From NCBI RefSeq assembly GCF_963662255.1, contig NC_085049.1:29234142-29298141 (forward strand): a stretch of DNA of 64,000 nucleotides, in the 5' to 3' direction. Made by a program: the position numbers and the translations under genes. Each line of letters starts with the position of its first letter. Within the stretch, counting starts at the first letter, position 1. The notes below the pieces were generated by a model. That model made no database searches. It saw nothing but the letters and a program-made list of their open reading frames with translations, and was not told where the DNA came from. Shown here one piece after another: positions 51,701-63,560 of the stretch. The stretch is from Cinclus cinclus. Its lineage: Eukaryota; Chordata; Aves; Passeriformes; Cinclidae.

Positions 51701-54700
51701 ATTTATTCTCCTTACTAGCTGTTTCCTATCTTACCCAGCTGTCAATTATTTAATTATTTCCTTTTTCCCCCCCTTAGGTCTGATATTTTCTGTCATTTAC
51801 CAATAGACCCTATTATCCTTTAGTGGGCCCTACAGCTACCTTGATAATCTTATAATTTCCCTTCTAACATCTTGTAGTTGCTTGACAACATTTAAATGTA
51901 AATATAAAAGCTAATGACTGGATTTTCAAGGTCAAGTAATCACTTCTTTTAATTTGAATGTGAAATATACAGCTAAGTTTCCCAGCTTGACTTTGAAAAT
52001 CAATCTTTTTCACTGTGTAAAATTTCAGAAGTTCCTGTGTGTATGTAACTGTTCCAGATTTTAAGAAATGAAATCACCTAGAAATCCTGATCATCAGTCT
52101 TCTGCATCCCATCCATCCCAGATTTTTTTTTTTAATCTTGAGAAGGTCTCTTGTGTTCTAGCTAGCTGGTAATTTTGCAATGTCTGCTGTTTCCTGACCA
52201 CAATTTAAATACCCTTAGATAGGATTATCAATTGTTTTAATTTTGATTAAAATTAGGAAATGTAGAAAAGTCAAATAAAGAGCATCTTTATAAATCCTTA
52301 TTCATGGGTTCAAACAGGTATTTATTTTCATCTACGAATAAGAAGTGCAGAGAATGATATGGTTTTAGATGATACATAGTCCAAAAGAATCAAAAATAAC
52401 TTGGAGAACAATTCTAAACTCCTGAAGTATGAGAAAAATTTGTTACCATCAATCTTTGATTTTTACAAAATTACACTGTAGTCATGCAATACCCCAAAAT
52501 AGCCAGTACTGATATTATACTGTGTGTGGACCAACAATTCAGTCTTGTAAGAAATGACAGTGGTTGTTAGGTGTATTATGTTGCTCATGCACAGTGATTC
52601 TTTAGTGTGCCCAGGACTGCTCAGGCTGTTGCTTTAGGCTAGAATGGTCATTTATTTAAATCAGTGGAAAATAAAAAATCCCATAGTCTTCAGTGCAAGA
52701 AAGTGGAGACTCTTACGAGAAGCCTTCTCTGTTTGTTGGCAGAGGTGAAAAATCTAAATTCTGTGGGGGAAAAAAATACCTTTCAGCAAAGTAATACAGG
52801 GCTCTGGCACCATTTCCCTGAGCTGGCCCTGGGAGGAATTGCATTTGTATTGGGAACATTAGTACTATTTCTGGGATAAAATACATTTATTTTCCACTTT
52901 TGAATAATTTACCCTTTTCTTTTAGAGTAGAAGGCAATACTGCCAAAATAGTGTGAGCATAATGTACTGCAGTTAGACAGACTGTGCAGTAGGCCCTATG
53001 GAAACCCTACATCATTTCAGAAGTACTGAAACTGCTTAAAAGAGCCTTACAAATAATGCTATAAAAACAGTTCAGTGCAGAGTTTTTGCATACTCTGGTC
53101 TGCTTTCATCCCATTGCTTTCCAGCCCCATTGTTCCATACATCATGACTGTAACTCCTCCTTTTGTAAGCAGGGGAATGTTCTCCTGCACAACCTATTCA
53201 GATGATTTCTGTTCTGAAGATGGATGCAGGTCCTATACTGGAGTTTGAAGAAGTTGTTGTGCCCAGTATACTCTTTATAAGGCTGGATAAAAGGGAAGGG
53301 CTGCTATTTTGTGCACAGAACAAAACATTCTTGACATGCAGAATGGACATGCAGAATGTTCACAGTATGTACCCTAGAAGTCATTTTATGACACTTTATA
53401 ACTTCAGATAGTTTTTCAGGAATCTCTGACTTGGTGCTTTATATGGCCCTCATCACAATTGTTCTCAGAGCAACTGGAGAACAATTTTTCTTCTTGTACC
53501 ATTGCATGGGATAGAAAATTTGTATCTCCACCTTAGGGAGGCCTAAGGCTGAATATACATTGGATCATTTGTCCAGTCTATCATCATGAGCTTAGAGGAA
53601 GTCCACAAGCACTGATGCAGGTCAGTGTGAGATACCCTTGTGTCTGATCTTTACACTCCAAATCTGCTGGCTGCCATATCAGGCAGGGACTAAGAGCTTT
53701 TGAATTGGTTTTGTATTGAAATAACAATTCTTTTGTAATTTTCTTTAAGGCTGATCTCTCATTTGTATACTACTCTTTGGGTGTGTCTGTGGGGATTGAA
53801 TTCCAAAGAAGGCAAATTTTCCTAGTTTCTGTGAAGGTTAGCACCTCAAGTTCTTACCTGATGGAGTCCATATTAAATGTGCATTTCAGTAATCACATTA
53901 AGAAAAAAAATCTTACAAGCAGCTTTACTTCAAATGCCACCTCTTTACCAAGCCTGTTTTCATGGACTACACCTACTTTGTGACTTGGACAATACGAATA
54001 CTTTAGGGGAAGCTGTGGTGCTCACTCTTATGCCACCTGATTAATTAACAGGATCTTTCCATATTCATCCTACAATCAGTTTCTTTCCATTTCCCTGTGT
54101 AGGAAATAATTTTATTAGAACTGCTGAGTAAGGAAACCTCAAGTTATAGTAGAATTTTATTTATGCTGGAGAAATTAATGCCAGCTAATAGTCTTGTTTC
54201 TTGCTCTATTTTTCTTTGGTATTTGATTTTTGGTAATTGGCCCAACTTGTGTCCTACTGTGGGAGCTTGGCAGAAAGAGAGGGATAAAAGAACGGAGAAA
54301 AAGATTTGTAGGTGTCAGAGACAGCTTGTGTATGTGCCTGCATACATATGTGAGCTGGCATAAAGCAGGGCTATGTGGATTTTAACTGTTTAAATAATAC
54401 TGTACATAAATCTTCAGCTAGCTGAGGATGTGACCCAAGAAAGGCAAAAGAAACATTTACAGGTGCTCCAGCAGCATTTGGTTTCTGGGCAGGGGTGAGC
54501 AGCATGCACTTACTTCCCAAGATACTTGGTCCATGGAAGGGTGAATCATGCAAGTCTCAGTTGACTCATGGGTGGAAAAAATGTAGTTAGCACAACCCAA
54601 AATGGCAAGGATTTGTGGTCACAAGAGAAAAACAAAATGTACATTTACACAACAAATGTAGGCAGTGAAGTATTTTCTGCTCAGGCCTTTCTGTAATGGT

Positions 54701-56188
54701 GAAGGGAAGACTTGACTTTTTCAAGAAAAGGAAACTTGAACTGAAAATGAAAGCAAATATATTGCCATTCTACCTCTAGCTGTGATCTTGCCTGATCTGG
54801 TAAGTTAAATGGGTAAGTGCATGTGACATTATTAGAGAAAAACTAGGCAAGAGAGGACAGATTATTTTAATTGCTCAGAGGAACTCTTCCTCCTGAGTCA
54901 GAAATAAAGCTGTGCCTCTACATGCTGTCAATGGCAATATGGTGTTGGTTAATTACCCTTTGAATAGCATCTAATGCAGAAGTTGTGATGATCAGTGGTT
55001 ATTAGAAACCAAAATGACCTTTATTTAGGACGAGTGATTTGGCTGCATCCAGTTTTTGGTAAGTGCTTTATATCTATTCTAGTTTTTCTTGTAGTTCCAA
55101 ATGGGTGTGTTGGGGTTTTTTTTGTTTCTTTCCATATATCTGTTAGCTGGTGGTGCTTTCTGTAATATTTTGAGTTCCAGCTGAGAGATAGCTCAATTAA
55201 AGTGCCGGGGAGAAAGCCCCATGAAGAGATGCACATTTGATACATCCCACTGGAAGGCATTTGTAGAGAAGGCACTAAGTTTGTTCAAAAGTATTTCTCT
55301 TATAGGGGTATTACAAATTGTAAATACTCTTTTTTTTCCCCCTAGTTAAAATGGAAAACCATTTGATAGGAAATAATTGCAGTGTTTTAAGCTCCACAAA
55401 TAGTGTTGCATGCATGTGATGTTAGGCGGATACTCGGTTATGGTGAGAATCTACAGCCATGGGTTTGCTCGTAGGACACGGTACTCCAGGCATTCACCTC
55501 CGTGCATGTCAGAGTGGTTCAGTTCTTCAGGTTGTGGCAGTTTCCGCAGTGGTTCTGGGGAGTGTTTTAGGACTCTGCATCTCTTGTTTAACATGGCAGC
55601 TCGGAGAGTCCAGATAGGTTTAACATGCACTGCATTCAGTTCACATTTCGTTTTAAAGGAGTCGATTTTGCTCTCTGTGGAGGCTTCAGTTATAGCGGGC
55701 CAAATGACAGGCATAATTAAGGCAAGTGGTGGGATACCAGCAGAGCACTTCGGCGTTTCCACCAAGGATTTTGCAAATCCTAGCTTGATTAATCTGTTTA
55801 AACATCTGTGCATCCTCTCGTCCGTGCGACTCGCCCCTGGGTATCTCTCCCTTCCTGCCGCGCCCGCGGGGGCTCGAGCAGAGCCGCAGCCCGCTCCGCC
55901 GCCTCGCTCAGCGCCCGCACACCGTGCGAGCGGCTCCGTGCTCCTTGAAATGCAGCTCACACTCGCACTCCGTAGTGGAACCGCAGGGCAGAGCCCACAC
56001 TGTTGAGAGAGCGGATGGGATCGGATGGCAGCGGGGCCGGTGCCGGTGCCGCGGGCGGGGCGCTGGGCGCGGTGCCGTGCCGCTGTCCGGCCGCGTCGCT
56101 GTCCCTGTCCCTGTCCCGGCCCGGCCCCCGCCGCTCCCCTCGCTGTCCCCCACTCCCCCAGGCAGCAGCCGGCTCCAGCTCGCCTCCT

Positions 56189-56196
56189 TGACGTCA
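56189..56196. promoter_or_regulatory. Full palindromic cAMP response element
   Basis: A perfect TGACGTCA sits about 690 bp upstream of the exon 1b start codon, inside the CpG island and close to where transcription should begin. Full CRE palindromes within CpG-island promoters are the classic CREB/ATF binding class. Use by CREB here is inferred. Confidence 0.7.
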
Positions 56197-56459
56197 TGTC
56201 TGTGGCGAGGCTTCAGCAGGCGCAGTGGAGGCAGGCAGCGCGTTAAACTTTCAGATCAAGTCCGGCGGCTCCCAACGCCGTGCGCGGGGAGCTGCGTGCA
56301 GCAGCCGCAGCTGGAACATCTGGAAGCGTTCAGTGTGTCTGTCTGTCGGCGAGAGGGAGAGCGGAGAGCGAGCGCGCTGAGGGAGGGGAGGGAGTAAGGG
56401 GCTGGGACTTGCTCTCTTCCTCTGCAGAAACAGCTCCCTGCCAACACAACGCGCTCAGA

Positions 56460-56492
56460 ATGGCTTTGAAGAGGAGGAGCAGCAGCGTTTGA
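56460..56492 (+). other. Upstream ORF 1 in the exon 1b leader
   Basis: An ATG with A at -3 and G at +4 opens a 10-codon ORF, MALKRRSSSV, ending at TGA. If transcription starts upstream of it, this strong-context uORF would be met before the channel start codon 388 bases later. Its presence in the mature leader is inferred. Confidence 0.5.
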
Positions 56493-56589
56493 ACATCTCC
56501 CCTTTTTTTTTTGTTCCTCTTCCTCCTGTTGTTACTCTTGTAGTTGGTGGATTTTAAAAAGACATTTAACCCTCAGAGGTTTGTCCTGG

Positions 56590-56661
56590 ATGCTTTTGCT
56601 TTTTTCCTTCCCCCCCGCCCCCCTCTCGTTTCCCCCCTTCCTGTTCTTTTTTATGGTTTAA
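56590..56661 (+). other. Upstream ORF 2 in the exon 1b leader
   Basis: An ATG at 56590 opens a 23-codon ORF rich in Leu, Phe and Pro because it crosses a pyrimidine run, ending in TAA. Two further upstream ATGs follow: a minimal ATG-TAC-TGA at 56702-56710 and a 26-codon ORF at 56713-56793. All stop before exon 1b coding sequence, so none extends the channel. Confidence 0.5.
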
Positions 56662-56879
56662 CAGCCAGAGGTGCTGTGCTAAATTCTTGGAAGGGGCCCG
56701 GATGTACTGAGGATGCATTGCAATTTCACTAAAGGAGGCAGTAGTGGAAAGGATCAGTTTTTGGTGTTTGATGCAATAATGGGAATCAGGTAATAATAAA
56801 AGGGGAAATTCTGCAGCTCCATTCTTCCTTGAATTTTACCAAGCCGATTTTCGGAGGGATTATTCTGGACTCGTTTTAA

Positions 56880-56928
56880 ATGGTCAATGAAAACAAGAGG
56901 ATGTACATTCCAGAAGAAAACCATCAAG
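56880..56928 (+). CDS. CACNA1C: CACNA1C alternative first coding exon 1b (short N-terminus)
   Basis: The ATG at 56880-56882 opens MVNENKRMYIPEENHQ plus the first base of a glycine codon, followed by donor GTAAGC at 56929. This is the short N-terminus of Cav1.2 used in brain and smooth muscle in mammals. It differs from the human peptide only by Lys for Thr at residue 6. The 49-bp coding part ends in phase 1, identical to exon 1a, so either can join exon 2. The -3 base of the start is A and +4 is G. A long GC-rich leader with upstream ATGs precedes it. Confidence 0.96.
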
Positions 56929-57659
56929 GTAAGCCTGAGATTTACCTCCGAGGACCTAGCAACCATTCCCTCCCCTGCCCTTTGTCCCTTATCTCTCGGC
57001 TCAGCTCAGCCGCCGCCGCCACAGGCAGAGGCGGGCGAGGGGCCGGGGCAGAGGACAGCCTTTGACACCGGCTTCCATTGGGAGCGCACAGCTCCCCTCG
57101 GCCGGGCGTGCTCCGGGGAGACCCCCACAGAGCGGCTGCTTCTTAGGAAAGCCCGAGCAAAGAAAAGTTGCTTTAAGTCGCCGTCGTCGCCTTCTCAGGC
57201 GAAGGGGCGAGGAGGGGCGGCCAGCGAGGGGGCTGCGCGCTGGGGCCGGGGGCTCGGGGGAGCCGCGGAGCAGCAGCTCCTCCGTGTCAGACCGGGATTA
57301 ACTCGCAGGGCCGCCGGAATTAGGGGATCTTTCCCAATTAACGTCGTCCCTCTGCTCCTAACCCTCATCTGGGTACGGCTTCCTAAGGCACCGGGAGAGG
57401 AGCCCTTCTCTTCTCTTACGCTATTTCCAATCTCTCACACGAAAGGGGAGGGGAAGGAAGAATTATCTGTTTACACACATGTGCACCATACATGCGCCCA
57501 TGCTGAGAGAACGAGGGACACCGGGGGTGCCTGTATTAAAATGAAAGTTGGATTTTACTTGGGGCAGTGATTTCTCGCCGAGCTCCTCGCAGGATCGCCT
57601 GCATCATGGATACCAACCCGTGCTGTTGCTCCTCGGCATTAGCAAACGTCCCCCGCTAT

Positions 57660-57845
57660 TCCCCGTAGTAAAACTTTGTTTGTCCAAACTCCAGAAGCCT
57701 TCCCCGCCCCCATCCCCCCCCCCGCCCAACCCCGATCTGCCGTTCCCGAAGTTATTTCTATCCCGTTACCTGCATGGTGTCACCCCCCTCCCCTCCCCTC
57801 CCCTCCCTTCCCCTCCCTTCCCCTCCCTTCCCCTCCGTTGCCTTC
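57660..57845. repeat. C-rich and CCCTC/CCCTT polypyrimidine tracts
   Basis: Just inside the CACNA1C intron the plus strand has runs of C at 57697-57732, then a near-pure tandem array of CCCCTCCCTT-type units at 57781-57837. The minus strand therefore has many closely spaced G-runs, enough for G-quadruplex formation, and the tract is close to a mirror repeat. Confidence 0.8.
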
Positions 57846-59689
57846 CCTCCAGCCCTGGCTGCACACACACGTCGGTGTTGCAGAGCAGGCAGAGCCATTT
57901 CTTGTCGGCGAGGGAAGAGCAGCTCTCCGCCGGGAGCGGCTGCCGGGGTGTCTCTGTCCCCACGGCAGAATCCCCATCCTCGGCCAACTTCTTCCTCATG
58001 TCCCCTTCGCCCCCCTCCTGCTCCTCAGGGCAGCCCCTCCCTCCCTCGGTCGGCGACAACTTCCCCGCTGGCAAACCTGCCCCCGCCCGCTGGCATCCAA
58101 CACCTGCTCCGGGGGCGAGGGTGCCCCGGTGAGCCCCCAGGCAGCCCCAAGCGCCTTGGAGTGGCGGCTGGAGGTGCAGCTGGGGAGGGGCAGCAGCGCT
58201 ATGGCAGCCCTCCATGGTAGAAGGGTAGTGGGGTTTAGAGATAACACCACCCTCCTTCCGATTAAATGCAGATTAAAAAGAATAAAACTACTCAGCACCC
58301 CCACCCCTAACCACTCCATCGAAATAAGGTGGGAGGGAAAAAGGAAGCAGCCCCTGATCCAGAGTGCTTCTTCCAAGTGGGAGCGAGTCTGCACCACATG
58401 CATTCGGCAGGCATAATTGGGCTGTTCTTCCTGGTCCAGAGCTGATAAAGTGGATGAAGAGCTCAGCCTCCATAGCAATATGCCAACGCTATGGCAACCT
58501 AAATCCAGCTCCCTCCTTATCAGCTGCAGTGATTATATAATTGGAGGAACAGTTTTGCATCTGTCTCTTGATGCGGATTGTCATTACTCCCAGGTGAAAG
58601 AGCAACTTCTAAAGCAAACAGAAAATCAGCCAAGTGGGAGAGAGTTCTGTTCCCTGATAGTGTTCAGGTTGCCATTTATTTACAATCTATTTTTATTTTA
58701 TGCAAACAGTACCTGAAAGGTTAAATTGGTCAGTAGTCAAGAAAATCTGGTGGTGAGGAGATGGGAGCAAACCCATCACTACGTGGAATGGAGCCACTGA
58801 AGCAACTACAGATTGCCAGTTGAAAGGTAGTGACAGGAGGGGGGGTAGAAAATGAAGCCAGGTCTGGACTCCTGGTCTGCTCCTCACTTCTGACATGGAA
58901 GACTGATTTGGATCACTCCTTGCTCTTACATCCTGCTCAGTTGCTGGCAGCAAGGTGACTGTTCCAGGTGCAAGACAGATTTTTATGTCTGTTCTTGAAA
59001 CGTGACTGACGTGAGCAGGCCTCTGCCAGCACTGCTGCCTGCACAGGTCTGGTATCAGCCAGCCCCTCGTCAGCCCACCTGAGCAGCTCTCACACCTGGG
59101 CAGCAGGGGAGCTGCTCCAACAGGGCTTACTCAAAGCAAATAAATAAATAAATAAACCATAGAGAGGCCATTAGTGACATTCGGAGGGCTGCGGAGAGGT
59201 GGAATTGTATTTGAAAGGGCTTTATTGGCTTCTTAAATGCCATTTTGGGTAGATTTGTAATATACTTGTTTTACACTTCTGAATGTGACTACATATCCTG
59301 GAAATCTTTGACCCTAAAGTAAGAATTTCCTCATTTTTTTGGATGCTAAGCCTGCTGTGCTTTCATTACCGTCTCCTATTGCACAAAGGCAAGTAAATAG
59401 TATGTTATTTGTTGATGCTGAGACCCGATGTTCATTTTTTTTTTTTGCTACACAATGGGGTGTATTTTTTAAAATAATGATTATTCATTGATATAGCTTT
59501 TGTTTGTCTAGAAAATGACAAAACCCCACCCAAGAAGCGCCAGCGAAAGCTTCCAAAACTAACTACATCACATTTAATGCACATGTGGGACTGGGTGGAA
59601 TCCTAGACGGGCATCTTTAGTGCTTTCCCTCATAACACTTTTGAAAACTTGCTCTCTTAGAATAAAACAGGAAATCGGTTTGCAAACCC

Positions 59690-60005
59690 GTGTGTTGCGG
59701 ACGGAGCGAGGGGAACGAGCCCGCCCGGCCCCGGGGTGGCCTCTCTGGGTGTCCAGCGCTGCTCAGACACCAGCTTAAATTCGCTGCTCGGCGGGATCTG
59801 TGCCGGGCAGATGCGGCAGGAAAGGAGCCAGAGGAGCGGGTTTGCTGTGGTTTTCGGCCCGGGGGGCGGGGGTCCCGGGTGTCTCTCCCGGAAGGTGGCA
59901 CTGCGGGGCCGCGGAGCCCGGCGGCGCTCCCGGGGCTCGGCAGGCGGCACTGCCCGGGATGCTGCGGCCAGCCCGGCTCTCCGGTGGAGCGCCCAGAACT
60001 TGGTG
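59690..60005. promoter_or_regulatory. Small third CpG island in CACNA1C intron 1
   Basis: About 315 bases with dense CpG and high GC stand out from AT-rich flanks, 2.8 kb after exon 1b. Open frames run on both strands, as is usual for GC-rich DNA, and none resembles a known protein. It could be a minor promoter of CACNA1C or of an unannotated non-coding RNA, or an intronic enhancer. No start or splice site can be assigned. Confidence 0.6.
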
Positions 60006-63000
60006 TCTATCCCGGAATAAAATTCGTTAGGATTCAGGAGCCCCTGGTAGGTCATTTATGCCGTACAGTAATGATCCTCTGAGTGGAAAGCCATTTCTGA
60101 TTCCGTGTCTGAACTACCCTGCCTTCAATTTTGATAATGCCTTTGGGCTTTGTCCTTATTGCGTATTTTGAACAGATTTCTACCTGCTGCTTGTAGAAAA
60201 AGAACCCCCTCAGGTATTTGTCAACCATAATTAGATCTTCTTGCAACCTCCTTTCCTAACCTGCACATACCCTGTTCTTGAAATGTTTCCCTGTAAGACA
60301 CTTTTCATAGTCCTTGTATCTCTTGTATCTGTTAAATTAAGAACTAATTAGTATACCCTTTATTTCTCGGAAGCCTATTGATAGAGAGAGGGTCAAGTCA
60401 CAAGCATAATCCCTAATGGATTTTCTGACCTGAAATGAGGGTCAAACCCACAAATATTCCCCTTAACTGTGCAGGCATAACTAGAGATACTTGCGTACAC
60501 TTCACAGCTGATTTCATTTGAAGAGTTGAAATCTGTCTCATGCTGTGCATGGTACAACAAAATCATTGGCTATAGGCACTAGAATTTATTGGATGTTTGC
60601 TTTAATTTTCTGTTCTGCTTTCAGAATACCGATTTTGTTTCCTGTTTGTTTTGGGGCAATGCTTTCATATGTGGGAGAAACCATGCTCTTTCCATAGTGA
60701 CAGAGTGACCAGATTAGCAAACTTACTTGTAATTTTTTGAGTATTTGTTCTCGTGCTCTTGTTTTGCTGTAAAGATTGGTCAGAGTAGGAATTAGTCATG
60801 GGGCATAAAGAATACCTCCAGGTGGTCTGAAACAGCTTACATTCAGGATTCTTGGAGAAAAAGAGTCTGAATCACTGTTTAAAGATGCAGCACTAGAATT
60901 CCAACCTCCCCATATTTAACAATAAACACTTGTACTTATGAAGTATTGTCTTCTGCCTCAAAGTACTTGGAACTTTTGATTGGTGTATAGCATTTAACTC
61001 AATATAACATGAAACAGCAGTGTAATATGAAATATTCAATATAATGTTAAGTAACAGGACTTAAACATTCTACCTAATACAGTGCACTGCATTTATTTGT
61101 GAAAGTTGCCAATTCAGCCTTCAGAAAGGTATTTAAGTGCTTTCAAGCATTTCCTATCCTTAAAAGGAGTATTTAAGTGTCCTGCAAAAGGCATGGAATT
61201 TAAAGGATATACTTTTGAAAGGTTTTCTTTGAAATTATCTTCAGTCACAGAGACCAGATTTGGTTAGGTCATCATCACTGTTCCTGCTGACTGGTTCTTC
61301 CTGGAGTTTGCACTGCTGTCATGAGCACTTACCTGGCGTGCTCTCTGCAGCCAAGACACCTTTCTGAATCCTCTCTTGCTTGCATCTCTGATGTGTTTTT
61401 GGGGTTACATGAGAGTAATTCACTCTAGCAGAAGTGACACAGCCTTGCCATGTGGAATTAATTTGTCCTACTGAGATATTTACTTTGAATTCTTTGTCCT
61501 CATCTTTTTGTTTTGTTTCCTCAAAACACTTCAGAGAACATGTTCTCTAACTGCAGTGTTGCCATATGTGCTTAGTTGTGGCTTACTTTCTTTCAGTTTT
61601 GTGGAAAGTGGTTCTACATCCATGCTTAAAATAGAGTTTACCTGAATGGCAGTCACTCTTAAATTTACTTCTTGTGTGTGTGTGAATTGTCATTGTGGCC
61701 ATTGACTTGCTAGAAGTGTCTTGTTTAACCCTTTCTTGGAAATAATGAAAGGAACAGAGTCATTCAAGTTCAGGAGCAGCAAATAAAAAAGCTCTTCTGA
61801 GCAAGTGTTCTCTAAATTTATTGACTATCAACCAGCATAACAGATGTGACTGTGTGCCGTAAAAGTCTCTCTTAAATTATTGAACACAACAAATCAGATC
61901 AACACCAAAGAAAGCTTTTACCAGTGGCAGATATATGCTTTCCAAAACATAATGTTATTAAATGGTTCAATTGCCTATCTTCTTTTTTTTTTTAAGACTG
62001 TACACAAACTCAGTATATTTTTTGTCAATCATTTATCTGAAACACTGGTTTTATTTAGATAGTGGGGATGATATGAATTTGAGAGCAAGTGTATTAATTG
62101 AAATGTTTATTACTGGATTTCAGCATCATTAGTTTTAAAAAGAGAAAACGCTGTTTAGGGTTCAGACATGTTGATGGCCACTGAACGCTTTTCCTTTTTC
62201 TGGTGGTTCCTCTACTACCTAACATAAAATTGGCATTTCTTCTTTGCAATGTTACCAACAAGTGTTAAAAACACCCCAAAAACTACCATTTCTAGAAATT
62301 TTCTCTTTTATTGTAGTAAAAGCATTGCTGTGCATTTAAGCTTTGCCAGGCTTTATTTTTTTTCTCAGTCTTCCTATGTTTTCTAATGAGAGAGGAAGCA
62401 CCAGTCAGTCTTCAGTGCAGAGAGGGCAGTGATGGACTCATGGTGCTCCTGCCAGAGAGCACCTGTGGATTCAGGTGGTGGAGTGGGATCTTTGATATCC
62501 AGTGGTGAGGTTTTATGATCACAGAGGCAACTGTTGCTCTTATAGGGTTGTTGTGAAATAGATCAGGGTGCAGTTGATAGTAAATATAAACCCTTTCCTG
62601 AAAGTTCCTGGAAGAGGTTCTGTCAGTTTCTATGGATAAGACATAATCAGGAGAGTGGAATAAACTTCTTTAAGAACTTGAGATAGTTTCAGGGTAGGTC
62701 TATTCCAGTTGGAAGAGCCACAGGTGTCTCTGTACTGTGTATAGAGATTTCCAGAACAAAAAACCTGGCTGAATTTCCCCCCAAAACCCAAACACAACAT
62801 CAAAGTTTGTATGGTTTTGATAGGTCCCTTGCCAGTCCGTGAGATATGTGGGAGGAGAAGGAAAAACAAAAAAAAGAAGAAAAGATATATGTGTGTGAAA
62901 AGATAATACATGTGCTGTAGAAGGTGACAGAAGATTTGATGGAATCATATTTTGTCTTTATTTGGTTAAATTGGCAGTTGTCCAGATAGCAAGGTTGAGT

Positions 63001-63264
63001 TCTTGCAATCTGAAGCTGAGAGATTATTAGCACAGTTCATCCACAGGAGGAGGTTAGATTGAGGAGAACCGACTGCTGGTGGCTTTGAAGGTGGGCTGCT
63101 CTGCCTGGGTATGTCACCTTCCCAGGCATCCTTCCCAAAAAGACAGTTCTAGGAGGTGCTGCTCTCCCTGGCTCAGGTTTCATGCCAAAATTGCATTTCT
63201 GGGAAGTGAGATTTCAATAAAATGGTACTGTGTGATGGGAGAGAGATGCTGAAGCTAGGTAGCT

Positions 63265-63560
63265 CAACACCTCCAAACAGGTCAAGTTAAAAGGAGTTTT
63301 TCAGGGCCATGTCCAGGCAAATCCTGAAGGATGGAGCTTCCCCAAACTCACTGGGCAGCCTGCTGCAGAATTTAACTACCCTCATAACAAGCAATCTCAC
63401 CACATTGTTCCTGGTACCCGCTATGTATATTTAAATCTGGATCTGTGAAGACGAGAGCTCATTTTCCAATGTCACCCAAGAGCTGAGCTGCTGCCACTTT
63501 TCTGTGTTTTATCAGACACAGAGGCTGTTTGAGGGGCTTTTGCCTCAGTGCATCACACCA
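63265..63560 (-). mobile_element. CR1 LINE 3' fragment, minus strand
   Basis: GCCATGTCCAGGCAAATCCT, GATGGAGCTTCCCCAAACTC, ACTGGGCAGCCTGCTGCAGA and CTACCCTCATAACAAGCAAT in order match the reverse complement of the CR1 3' region. It is diverged and truncated, with no coding capacity. Confidence 0.65.

Larger units (their letters stand above)
38766..55409 (+). other. CACNA1C intron 1 (1a transcript), no gene recognised
   Basis: 16.6 kb of AT-rich non-coding sequence. Contents noted are a poly-A run at 43457-43482, a CATCA pentamer array, a CT-rich tract at 48721-48783, T/C homopolymer tracts at about 46945-46996 and 45990-46012, and local TTAGAAATT-type duplications at 41500-41580. A 132-codon minus-strand frame at 47198-47596 has no recognised similarity. 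No channel or other exon was identified. Confidence 0.65.
55840..57340 (+). promoter_or_regulatory. CACNA1C: CpG island promoter of CACNA1C exon 1b
   Basis: A large CpG island begins near 55850 and runs through exon 1b into the start of the intron. It carries a GC box near 56053-56062, a palindromic CRE at 56189-56196 and many CpGs, and no obvious TATA box. Density drops over 56500-56900, where the leader and exon lie, and rises again at 57000-57310. The start site is probably between about 56200 and 56450, which is inferred. Confidence 0.85.

Noticed and set aside
56880..57065. 61-codon continuation of exon 1b past 56928
   Set aside because: The GTAAGC donor at 56929 and the mammalian exon boundary fall exactly after the split glycine codon; the following residues do not match the channel.
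57548..58478. Several 148-246-codon frames on both strands
   Set aside because: They arise from the CCCTC repeats and GC-rich DNA and are low-complexity Pro/Ser/Arg peptides without homology.
59617..60082. Overlapping frames of 76-132 codons in the third CpG island
   Set aside because: All six frames are open because of GC content; composition is random-like.
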